From assembly GCA_964644655.1 (NCBI GenBank), contig CAZXYA010000148.1:1-17392 (forward strand): DNA of 17,392 bases, read 5' to 3'. Shown here in pieces: positions 1 to 6,726 of the stretch. The notes beneath the pieces are model-generated. The model searched no databases. It was not told the DNA's origin and was given only the letters and a program-made list of their open reading frames with translations. This DNA is from JAFMDF01 sp964644655. Its GTDB lineage: Bacteria > Bacteroidota > Bacteroidia > Chitinophagales > Saprospiraceae. Made by a program: the position numbers and the translations under genes. How positions within the stretch are numbered: position 1 is the first letter of the stretch; each line of letters begins with the position of its first letter.

Positions 1-89
1 ACAATCAATAAGTTGCAATTTTAAAATGTAAAGTTATTTTTGAACCGTTCCTAAGCTGTTTTATGGAGAATAAGTTTGTGTTAAAGCAA

Positions 90-692
90 TTAATCTAAAT
101 CTTTCAATTCCTTTAGATAAGTAATGGTTTCCTGTAGTTTTTTATCTGGAAAGATTTTTATAAATAGTATAATAATTACTCCTACAAGAAAACTACCAAC
201 TAGATAGGGAATAAAAGGAAACCCGATGGCATATAAATCCATACCAATGAATCCTTTTGCTGCAACAATTAAAAAAGCTAAGGAAAAGGTAGGGATTAAA
301 AAGAATAAAGCATTAATTTCTAGTCGATTGAAATATTGGATTAAGGCTAGATTTCGTTGGGCTTTGACAATTGGATAATTACGATTGATTCGACTAATTA
401 AAAATAACTTATACGTACAAAAAACAATGGCAAATAAGCATAAACCTAGCATGAATGCTCCTGGAATCAAAAATTTTGGTGTATGATAATGATTCATGAA
501 AAAGTTTTTAAAAAAACTTAAAAACCAAAGATTTACCCCCAATTCAATAAGATTTTCCCACCTAGTTTCTGTTAAATTTGAAGTGACCTTTTTCATGTTA
601 ATATTGTTAATTGAAGCGGAGTTAATAGTTATACTTTGCTCTAAATCCTGATTGTTTTCATTCCAAATATCTTCTAAATCTTGAAAATTCAT
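90..692 (-). CDS. Four-helix membrane protein, putative anti-sigma factor partner
   Basis: A 200-residue protein with a polar N-terminus of about 45 residues (opening MNFQDLEDIWNENNQDLEQS) and four likely membrane segments at about 47-65, 74-99, 127-148 and 155-181, followed by a short charged tail. Its start codon overlaps the stop of the upstream sigma-factor gene in an ATGA arrangement (689-692), so translation is probably coupled. In Bacteroidota, small membrane proteins with a short acidic or amphipathic cytosolic N-terminus encoded directly after an ECF sigma gene commonly act as anti-sigma factors. That role here is inferred from position and topology. I see no zinc-binding HxxxCxxC anti-sigma motif, so it would not be a ZAS-type protein. 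The 89 bases downstream to the window edge hold no clear terminator or gene. Confidence 0.8.
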   Translation of the reverse strand: MNFQDLEDIWNENNQDLEQSITINSASINNINMKKVTSNLTETRWENLIELGVNLWFLSFFKNFFMNHYHTPKFLIPGAFMLGLCLFAIVFCTYKLFLISRINRNYPIVKAQRNLALIQYFNRLEINALFFLIPTFSLAFLIVAAKGFIGMDLYAIGFPFIPYLVGSFLVGVIIILFIKIFPDKKLQETITYLKELKDLD

Positions 693-1201
693 ATTATTGG
701 ATTAGTAGTTTTATAATGTTTGATTAATTTCGTTTTAATTCGATGGATTTTAGTGGATACATTACTTAAGCTAACGCCAATTATATCCGCAATCTCTGCG
801 TTTTTACAACCTTCTAAATGTAAGATGATAATCCCTTTTTCTAGTGGATTCAGTTGGCTAATCAAATGATAGAGTCGATCCAGCTTTTCATCTATTATTG
901 CTTCCTCCCACGCTAAAAAAGTTGCTGTTTGTTGGTAATGAGATAGTTTCTTTTTTCGATTTTGTTCTTTTCTAAAAGCAGAAATCGCAACATTTAAGGC
1001 AATTCGATAAACCCAAGTAGAGGCGGTCCTTTCTGGGTCGTATTTGGGAAAGGCTTTCCACAAATGCAAGATAATTTCTTGAATTAAATCATTTCGGTTA
1101 GCAGGTGTCTTAAAATAGGAACTCACTATTTTAACAATCAACCTTTTGTGCTGTTCCAAAAGGGCAATAAATGCTTTTTCTAAAGGGTTAGATGATTTCA
1201 A
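689..1201 (-). CDS. ECF-type RNA polymerase sigma factor (sigma-70 family)
   Basis: A 170-residue protein with the two-domain layout of extracytoplasmic-function sigma factors. Region 2 (about 19-80) contains NDLIQEIILHLWKAFPKYD and the conserved STWVYRIALNVAISAFRK stretch that contacts the -10 element and melts DNA. Region 4 (about 108-165) carries a helix-turn-helix, with LNPLEKGIIILHLEG followed by NAEIADIIGVSLSNVSTKIHR. The length is normal for the family. The start must be the TTG at 1199-1201: the protein contains no other Met, and between this codon and the in-frame TAA at 1232-1234 there is no ATG or GTG. It is the first gene of a two-gene minus-strand unit, with the putative membrane anti-sigma protein overlapping by 4 bases. 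It probably directs RNA polymerase to a small regulon, perhaps including its own promoter. The stimulus cannot be told from the sequence. Confidence 0.93.
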   Translation of the reverse strand: MKSSNPLEKAFIALLEQHKRLIVKIVSSYFKTPANRNDLIQEIILHLWKAFPKYDPERTASTWVYRIALNVAISAFRKEQNRKKKLSHYQQTATFLAWEEAIIDEKLDRLYHLISQLNPLEKGIIILHLEGCKNAEIADIIGVSLSNVSTKIHRIKTKLIKHYKTTNPII

Positions 1202-1250
1202 TTTTTGATACGTGTAAGTAGCTGGACAAAATTATCTTTATATTTCTTTT

Positions 1251-1320
1251 GACAGGATTTCAGGATTGACAGGATTTAACTCATTGAAAATCAAAATCAT
1301 GTAAATCTTGTAATCCTGTC
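1251..1320. repeat. Inverted repeat with 8-9-nt periodic arms (IR-A)
   Basis: The left arm 1251-1278 pairs with the right arm 1293-1320, with about five mismatches in 28 positions and a 14-nt loop. The left arm is itself three copies of a unit centred on AGGATT (at 1254, 1262 and 1271), a period of 8-9 bases. The right arm carries the complementary series in decayed form. It lies upstream of the sigma gene, too far from the DinB-like stop to be its main terminator. Confidence 0.75.
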
Positions 1321-1471
1321 TGAAAATTAAAACTAATTATGTCTGAGTACTTATTTTTAATAAATTTAAACCTCATCTTATTATTCGTTTCAATTTATCA
1401 AGAATCACAGTTTTTTTACTTTTTTTCAAAAAAATATTTTGTAGGCAATCTGATTTCTAGCTAGATAGTAC

Positions 1472-1534
1472 AAAAAAAAAGGCTTAATGGTGGGCGATAC
1501 TTTCAAAGTATCGCCCACCATTAAGCCTTTTTTT
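1472..1534. terminator. Perfect 61-nt palindrome, likely terminator of the DinB-like gene
   Basis: Bases 1481-1503 are the exact reverse complement of 1505-1527 around a single central C at 1504. The A run 1472-1480 and T run 1528-1534 extend the symmetry to 1474-1534. Read on the minus strand, the hairpin starts 58 bases after the DinB-like stop codon and ends in nine T, the form of an intrinsic terminator. Because both flanks are A/T runs it would also work on the plus strand. The 23-bp GC-containing arm without any mismatch is longer than an ordinary terminator needs. Confidence 0.8.
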
Positions 1535-1592
1535 ACCGCTAATGTATTGTCAAAAAAATATCTTCATTTTTCAGGGTGGTTTTAAATCTTAA

Positions 1593-2069
1593 TTATCCAA
1601 TTACCTCAATTTGCCGAAAATGATGTTCAATATGATAAATATAATCTTTCATAAAATAGGCTAGGGAAGTCGGTTGGTCAGCAGGAACGGTTATCATCGC
1701 AATCTTATCCAAATTATGTTCCTGAACTTCCCTATTTAGTTTTTCTGCTGGGGTATTTTCCATGATATAACAAATATGGAGATTGTACAATTTCCATAAA
1801 TCCAAAATGTGTTGCCAATCGGCTGCTTGATAATTTTGTGCATCCACCCATTCGGCTTGCGCATAACCATTAAAAATCATAGTATCTTGCCATTGGGCTT
1901 TCGTAAAACGGCGGTGGTTATTATTAGCAGAATCAATTAAATGACCCATAATTTGAATGGGGGACCATTTGCCAGGGGCTGGTTGTTGTTTTGCTTTTTC
2001 GGTCGAAATTTGGGCTAATTGGTTGTATATTTCATGGATACGCTGGCGAAAAGTAGTAGCAAAGTGCAT
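1593..2069 (-). CDS. DinB-like metal-binding four-helix protein
   Basis: A 158-residue protein of the DinB/YfiT-like superfamily (DinB_2 type). The family signature is clear: the N-terminal PAPGKWSPIQIMGHLIDSA stretch (about 30-48) with His43, and the C-terminal motif YIYHIEHHFRQI (143-154) with His146, His149 and His150. Three such His residues normally bind a divalent metal in the helical bundle. Relatives include bacillithiol- and mycothiol-dependent transferases and many proteins of unknown reaction, so the substrate cannot be given. No signal peptide is visible, so it is cytoplasmic. It is transcribed alone, is divergent from the secreted NTF2-like gene, and is followed by a strong palindromic terminator. 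Confidence 0.88.
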   Translation of the reverse strand: MHFATTFRQRIHEIYNQLAQISTEKAKQQPAPGKWSPIQIMGHLIDSANNNHRRFTKAQWQDTMIFNGYAQAEWVDAQNYQAADWQHILDLWKLYNLHICYIMENTPAEKLNREVQEHNLDKIAMITVPADQPTSLAYFMKDYIYHIEHHFRQIEVIG

Positions 2070-2180
2070 AAGTCAATTTTTAAGTGAAAGTTGAATTTCA
2101 GAGAAAAACAGTAGGAAAGGGCAAAATAGTTTCTTAAATTCGATTATCTTTCTTTTTTTTTTCAAAAAACGAAAAATAGT

Positions 2181-2630
2181 ATGTTATATAAACAATGCGC
2201 TCCTATTATTTTCTTATTCTTTTTTATCATCCCATTATCCATTACGGCTCAAGAAAGCAAAGATTTTGCTGCCGTAAAATCTATACTATTTCGTCAACAA
2301 AGCGATTGGAACAAAGGAGATATTGATGCCTTTATGAATGGTTATTGGGAATCAGATAATTTAAAATTTGTGGGGGCAACTGGCATAACTTATGGCTATG
2401 ATGCTACTTTGAAAAATTACCACAAACGCTATCCAGACCGAGCAGCTATGGGACAATTAACTTTTGGTATAAAAAGTGTAGAAAAACTAAGCCGAAAAGT
2501 TATTATGTTAGTTGGCACTTGGGATTTAGATAGAACAAGTGGCCCTATCGGCGGTTATTTTACGCTGATGTGGAAAAAAATAAAAGGAAAATGGGTCGTT
2601 ATTGCGGACCATACAAGTGCAAGACCCTAG
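2181..2630 (+). CDS. Secreted SnoaL/DUF4440-type (NTF2-like) protein
   Basis: A 149-residue protein with a signal peptide: a hydrophobic core at about 8-21 and a likely cleavage site after Ala23 (ITA|QES). The mature part has the pattern of NTF2-like/DUF4440 proteins: an N-terminal helix ending in QQSDWNKGDIDAFMNGYW (39-56), then strands including LKFVGATGI, a central region, and a C-terminal sheet GGYFTLMWKKIKGKWVVIADH (124-144). Many such domains form cone-shaped pockets that bind small molecules, and only some are enzymes. No catalytic residue can be assigned. It is probably periplasmic; no lipobox Cys follows the hydrophobic core. It is divergent from the DinB-like gene. Its stop lies 3 bases from the stop of the convergent DedA gene, which leaves no room for a separate terminator. 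Confidence 0.87.
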   Translation: MLYKQCAPIIFLFFFIIPLSITAQESKDFAAVKSILFRQQSDWNKGDIDAFMNGYWESDNLKFVGATGITYGYDATLKNYHKRYPDRAAMGQLTFGIKSVEKLSRKVIMLVGTWDLDRTSGPIGGYFTLMWKKIKGKWVVIADHTSARP

Positions 2631-2633
2631 CAA

Positions 2634-3266
2634 TCAAGCCGATATTCTTTTCCGCAAAGCCTTAAAAGAAGAAATCCAAAAAGGAATGGTTGTAAGGAAT
2701 AAAAGAATGACCATCATCAGACTAAAATTTTCTTTTGCCCAAGGGATATTTCCTAAAAAGTAGCCACCGAAGACAAAAAGTGCTACCCAAAAGATACCAC
2801 CAGAAACATTATAAAAAGTATAAGTTCGAGCATCCATTTTAGTCACCCCTGCTACAAAAGGAACATAGGTACGCACAATCGGAAAAAAACGACTAATCAC
2901 AATCGCTTTGCCTCCATGCTCTTCATAAAAAGCATGGGCATCGTTTAGATATTTATGGAAAAGCTGACTTTTTATTTTTAAAAAATATTGAGAAGCATAA
3001 CGACCAATAAAATAATTAGACGTATTGCCTAAAATAGCGGCTGCGGTAAGAATTCCTGCTAAAGTCAGTACATTTAAAGCACCCGTTGCCGCTAAAATAC
3101 CCGCTGCAAAAAGTAGGGCATCCCCCGGTAAAAAAGGGAAAAAAACTAAGCCTGTCTCACAAAAAATAATCATAAACAGAATGAAATAGGTATAAGTCCC
3201 ATAGGTATTCACTAAGTCTAATAACTTTTCATCTGTGTGTAGGATAATGTCCAAAATATCGTTCAT
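2634..3266 (-). CDS. DedA family membrane protein (VTT/SNARE-associated domain)
   Basis: A 210-residue inner-membrane protein of the DedA family, which is implicated in flipping of undecaprenyl phosphate or phospholipids and in envelope homeostasis. The two family signatures are present: FCETGLVFFPFLPGDALLF (35-53) with Glu37 and Asp49, and GGKAIVISRFFPIVRTYVPF (118-137) with Arg126 and Arg132. The spacing of these charged residues (12 between the acids, 6 between the arginines) matches the functional residues of E. coli YqjA/YghB. Hydrophobic segments lie at about 26-46, 50-82, 150-174 and 181-200, with re-entrant loops expected around the signatures. The length is usual for the family. The gene stands alone, convergent with the NTF2-like gene. 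The substrate is not determined. Confidence 0.93.
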   Translation of the reverse strand: MNDILDIILHTDEKLLDLVNTYGTYTYFILFMIIFCETGLVFFPFLPGDALLFAAGILAATGALNVLTLAGILTAAAILGNTSNYFIGRYASQYFLKIKSQLFHKYLNDAHAFYEEHGGKAIVISRFFPIVRTYVPFVAGVTKMDARTYTFYNVSGGIFWVALFVFGGYFLGNIPWAKENFSLMMVILLFLTTIPFWISSFKALRKRISA

Positions 3267-3386
3267 GAAAATAGTACAGTTTCAGTTTGCTAAAAGTTGC
3301 AAGTTAAGTTCTTTTATAGATTAATGTGTCAAGGATGAGAGACGGTATGCGGTTAATAGCTGACGGTAAAACCTAGTAAAGCAACT

Positions 3387-3440
3387 ATCCGTTGGGAAAC
3401 TAGCCTTATTGCTTCCCAACGGATTAATTTCCCAACGGAT
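3387..3440. repeat. Inverted plus direct repeat of a 12-nt motif
   Basis: The 12-mer ATCCGTTGGGAA at 3387-3398 is followed by two exact reverse-complement copies at 3413-3424 and 3429-3440, 16 bases apart. The first pair gives a 12-bp stem with a 14-nt loop, and the second copy could replace the first. It lies in the 265-bp space between the dipeptidase stop and the DedA start (both minus strand). There is no T run after the stem on the minus strand, so a terminator role is doubtful. Confidence 0.75.
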
Positions 3441-3531
3441 TTACGTAGATTATTTTTTTTAAAACTCAGTTAATTGAACAGCCTCTGATAGGATTTTAGC
3501 ATTCCCTTGACTCTTTTTTTTATTCCCTCAC

Positions 3532-4614
3532 TTAAGCCCAAGCATTTCGTAAAAACCGTAACCAATTTCCATGAAGGATATTTTGTATTTCTATTTCACT
3601 ATACCCTCTACGCAATAATAAATTGGGCAAAATTTGTAAATCTGCGATAGTGCTTAAATCATAAGGTGCTTGTTCCTTTCCAAAACCACCATCCAAATCG
3701 GTGCCTAAAGCTATGTGGTTGGCATTTCCTGCTAACTGACAAATATGGTCATAATTGTCAATTAATTTTTCTAGGGTGACTGCTTTGGCTTGTGGGGTAG
3801 AGGCTCCTCGTACCCAATTGGGCACTAACATCCAGGCGTCTAAAACACCTCCTATAACTACTCCTCGACTAATTAATTCCTTCAATTGTTCGTCTGAAAA
3901 TTGACGATTATGATTGACTAAACTACGGCAATTAGAATGACTTGCCCAAACAGGCCCCTTGAAATGCCGCATGGCTTCCCAAAAACTTTCATCGCATAAA
4001 TGAGTCACATCCAAAATAATATTCAATCGCTCCATTTCTTTTAATAAATCCCTTCCTTTCTGACCAATCCCACCCGCTGAATCCGTTCCGAAAGCATAAG
4101 TCCCTGGGCCATAATGCGCTGGACCGACTGCTCGCAACCCATTAGTATACCCCTTTTCCAAATAGGATAAATTGACAATAGAATCTGCCCCTTCCAAGCT
4201 TAAAATATAGCCAATCGGATGTTGACTGGTATCTTGAGATATGGTCCAACTGTTTAAATGTTGTTCTAATGCTACTAAGTTAGTAAGCTGTTTAATTTCT
4301 CCTGCATCTTCCATTGCTCGATACCATGCCAATTGCCCCTGTGTTTGCGCCCAAGCCTGTTCTGGAGAATGCCAGCCTGGTAAATTATTACTTGTTTTGA
4401 CATAGCGAGCAATCAACGTCGCTACACAAAGTCCAATATTTCCTTTGCGCATTTCAGCAAAATTGACCATGCTATTGCCTCGGTCTGGTTTGTCTGTTAA
4501 ATGGGCCTCCCTTTTGTTGATATGGGCAAGTGGTTGCCGCAAATCTCGATTCCATTCTAGGGCATTCATGCTTAGGTCGAGGTGGGCATCGAAAATTAGA
4601 GGTGTTTTTTTCAT
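3532..4614 (-). CDS. Membrane dipeptidase family protein (peptidase M19)
   Basis: A 360-residue zinc-dependent dipeptidase of the renal dipeptidase (M19) family, within the amidohydrolase superfamily, which hydrolyses Xaa-Xaa dipeptides, often including those with a D-residue at the second position. The metal ligands of the family are in place: His11 and Asp13 (FDAHLDLSM), the bridging Glu141 (LSLEGADS), His205 (LDVTHLCDES) and His226 (WASHSNCRS), plus catalytic Asp306 in HIALGTDLDGGFG. The length is normal for bacterial members. No signal peptide precedes the first motif, so it is cytoplasmic, unlike the mammalian GPI-anchored enzyme. It is divergent from the sulfotransferase gene across a 210-bp spacer that holds an inverted repeat. 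Peptide scavenging or cell-wall peptide turnover are plausible roles by inference. Confidence 0.95.
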   Translation of the reverse strand: MKKTPLIFDAHLDLSMNALEWNRDLRQPLAHINKREAHLTDKPDRGNSMVNFAEMRKGNIGLCVATLIARYVKTSNNLPGWHSPEQAWAQTQGQLAWYRAMEDAGEIKQLTNLVALEQHLNSWTISQDTSQHPIGYILSLEGADSIVNLSYLEKGYTNGLRAVGPAHYGPGTYAFGTDSAGGIGQKGRDLLKEMERLNIILDVTHLCDESFWEAMRHFKGPVWASHSNCRSLVNHNRQFSDEQLKELISRGVVIGGVLDAWMLVPNWVRGASTPQAKAVTLEKLIDNYDHICQLAGNANHIALGTDLDGGFGKEQAPYDLSTIADLQILPNLLLRRGYSEIEIQNILHGNWLRFLRNAWA

Positions 4615-4663
4615 TATCTTTATTTTAGAAACTTATTGGCGTTGCAAGTTAGGGAATATCTCT

Positions 4664-4774
4664 AATAGGTTGTACGGATTAGGCGGATTGAGCGGATTAG
4701 ATACAAATTAAGAAATGTTTCACTAAAAAAATCGTAATTAATCCGCCGAATCCGCTTCATCCGTACAACCTATT
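4664..4774. repeat. Inverted repeat with 9-nt periodic arms (IR-B)
   Basis: The arms 4664-4699 and 4739-4774 pair over 36 positions with 4 mismatches. The outermost 16 bases are perfect, and the loop is about 39 nt. Within each arm the motif CGGATT (or its complement) recurs every 9 bases: 4675, 4684 and 4693 in the left arm. The element fills most of the divergent space between the dipeptidase and sulfotransferase starts, so it is not a terminator and must sit in or next to both promoters. Confidence 0.85.
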
Positions 4775-4824
4775 TCTTTATACCTCTACCAAAAAACCTA
4801 TTTTTACCCTAAAATTAAATAATA

Positions 4825-5811
4825 GTGGCAATACTCATTGGTTGTTCAGGCAGTACAGGCAGTTCTTTATTAAAAACGATGCTAAATCGGCATTCGCAAA
4901 TTTTTGCAGGACCAGAAGCAGGTCTTTTTGCCTTTCCGCAAGTGTATGATAATTGGGATAAATACAAGCAGCAGCTAACAACTAATATTAAAACGGATGG
5001 GTGGCAAATGCGAAAAGGAATGACTTTAGTGCAACCAGCTTTTGGTTGGAAAGAAGTGGATTTACAACAGATGATTCAGCAAACTACTTCCTTTCAAGAT
5101 TTTATTAAAGTCTTTTTTACCAAACCTTTACAACAAGCAAACAAACAAAATTGGGTCGCTAAGACACCTGCCAATGCCATTGGAATGACTGCTTTTTTGA
5201 CCCATTTTCCAACAGGAAAAGCCATCCAAACAGTTAGAAATCCTTATGATACTATTGCTTCTTTGATGGCGAGGGGGATGAATGCTTATCAAGCAACGGC
5301 TTATTATGTGTTCAATACCGCAGCAGCTACAGCAAACCATCAACACAAACGTTATTATCAGTTGAAATATGAAAATCTTGTAGCAAATCCAACGGCAACT
5401 TTAAGGGATTTATTTACTTTTTTAGTCTTGCCTTTTGAACCAGAAATACTAGTTGCAAAGCACGAAAAAAGAGCCGAACCCGCTGCTATGAAAGGTTGGA
5501 AACACAAAGAAACGGCAGCAGTAAAAGCATCAAGTATTGGGCGATTTTCGACTTTATCAAGGGAGGAACAAGCCTTGGTTTATAGTGCATTTACCACTTT
5601 TAAAATCAGCCAATCTTATCAAAAAAAATGGACAATTCCTTTTAATTCTGGAAAGGAATTATGTGCTGTTTTGGGTTATGATTATGTAGTTGGAGACGTC
5701 AAAAAACACCGATTTTTATTAAAGAAATACTTGTGGAAAGATTGCTTAAGTCGCGTGAAACACGGTTTTGGGTGGCAGTTCTTTGATTATGTAGGGACGA
5801 TAGAAAAATAA
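4825..5811 (+). CDS. Sulfotransferase family protein
   Basis: A 328-residue PAPS-dependent sulfotransferase-like protein. The N-terminal strand-loop-helix IGCSGSTGSSLLKTMLNRH (5-23) is the 5'-phosphosulfate-binding loop of the family. VAKTPANA (111-118) and the 3'-phosphate-binding segment AIQTVRNPYDTIASLMARG (133-151), with Arg138 and Ser146, follow in the expected order, then YENLVANP (182-189) and IGRFSTLSREEQ (238-249). The start is GTG at 4825: an in-frame TAA lies 9 bases upstream with no ATG between. Starting here leaves only five residues before the nucleotide loop, as is normal for bacterial members. No signal peptide is visible. The acceptor (carbohydrate, lipid or small molecule) is unknown, and no PAPS-synthesis or glycan genes lie nearby. 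Confidence 0.9.
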   Translation: MAILIGCSGSTGSSLLKTMLNRHSQIFAGPEAGLFAFPQVYDNWDKYKQQLTTNIKTDGWQMRKGMTLVQPAFGWKEVDLQQMIQQTTSFQDFIKVFFTKPLQQANKQNWVAKTPANAIGMTAFLTHFPTGKAIQTVRNPYDTIASLMARGMNAYQATAYYVFNTAAATANHQHKRYYQLKYENLVANPTATLRDLFTFLVLPFEPEILVAKHEKRAEPAAMKGWKHKETAAVKASSIGRFSTLSREEQALVYSAFTTFKISQSYQKKWTIPFNSGKELCAVLGYDYVVGDVKKHRFLLKKYLWKDCLSRVKHGFGWQFFDYVGTIEK

Positions 5812-6726
5812 CTAAAATAATCAGCACCTAACTCTTAGAAACTGTCGGCTACTGTCATAAATTAATAAAAATTAAATAAGTAAAATATTTATTAAAAAAT
5901 AGTTTTATTGAAATTTTTATCATAAAATATTGATTGACAGCATTTTAAATTGGTAGATTGAACGACTAGATTAATTAGTGAGCTATTGAATTTTTAAAAA
6001 TAATTTGCCTTTTAAGTAAAAAAAAGAGAATATTGCAGTCACGTATTATACTATCCATACCTACTTTACTTATAAATAAATACCTAATACAAGAATAGCC
6101 TCATCAAAAATGATGCTTACTTCATTCGAGGTATTTAATCCTTACCACAAAAGAATTACAACTAAAAAAAATCTAGCAACTAATGCTACTAAAAAAGCTA
6201 TTTATTATTTCATAGCTTTTGAGCAGTTGCTTGTTGTCAATTAGCTAATTAAATTTAGTGACTTGATAATTGAACGATACAACAAAAATTATATTCCAAC
6301 ACTCAATGCCTCCATTTTGTCTTCAAAAGACTTAATGATGGTAAAAATTATGTTCCTATGAACCGAAAAAAATTACTCAACTCCTACTATCGACGCCATT
6401 GCGACCATCTATTACTACCTACTAGACAATGTGCGAATTACTTTCTGCATTAATATTACCGTATTCAAATTGATTCGTTGATTAATTATTCGTTGATTTT
6501 ACATCGCTTAAAAGCCCAATGTAAATATTCAATAAGTAGTGATCAACCAAGCAAACTACCGTTCTCCTTTTCGTTTATTGGTTATCCCACCACTAAAGAA
6601 AAAGGAGTAAAATCGAACTATCCAAATTATAATTTAGAACACTATTCCAGTCTAAAAATGCCAAGCACACGCTATAGTATTGATGATTAAGGACTGGAAA
6701 TCTTTTACCAAAATTTAATAATTCCC
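5812..6726. other. 915-bp A+T-rich gap upstream of the giant surface protein gene
   Basis: No convincing gene is visible. Three small frames exist: 6110-6244 (44 codons, ATG), 6358-6453 (31 codons, ATG) and 6478-6690 (70 codons, TTG). None resembles a known family. A weak hairpin (9-bp stem 6193-6201 with 6212-6220, then four T within the stem) and a 15-nt tandem duplication (ATTCGTTGATT at 6473 and 6488) are present. The region probably contains the promoter and a long leader of the 1673-codon gene, but no promoter could be placed confidently. Confidence 0.6.

Larger units (their letters stand above)
1202..1592. other. 391-bp intergenic region with two palindromic elements
   Basis: No credible reading frame is present. 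The space lies between the sigma-factor start and the DinB-like stop, both on the minus strand. It holds the inverted repeat at 1251-1320 and the perfect palindrome at 1474-1534, listed separately. The stretch between them (about 1321-1470) is very A+T-rich and presumably contains the sigma-operon promoter, but I could not place one. Confidence 0.7.

Noticed and set aside
4445..4711. 88-codon plus-strand frame across the dipeptidase start
   Set aside because: Antisense shadow of the well-supported dipeptidase gene and of the IR-B arm; no family features.
5930..5958. TTGACA followed by TAGATTG after the sulfotransferase gene, resembling a promoter
   Set aside because: The spacing of 14 bases fits neither the classic nor the Bacteroidota promoter, and the next start is more than 750 bases away.
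6193..6220. Hairpin with 9-bp stem as a terminator for the sulfotransferase
   Set aside because: It lies nearly 400 bases after the stop codon and the stem is A+T-rich; weak evidence only.
6358..6453. 31-codon ATG frame in the long spacer
   Set aside because: Too short, no ribosome-binding signal and no recognisable features; kept only as part of the spacer finding.
6478..6690. 70-codon frame starting with TTG upstream of the giant gene
   Set aside because: Rare start, no family resemblance, low-complexity polar composition and a position inside an A+T-rich spacer. More likely chance than a gene.
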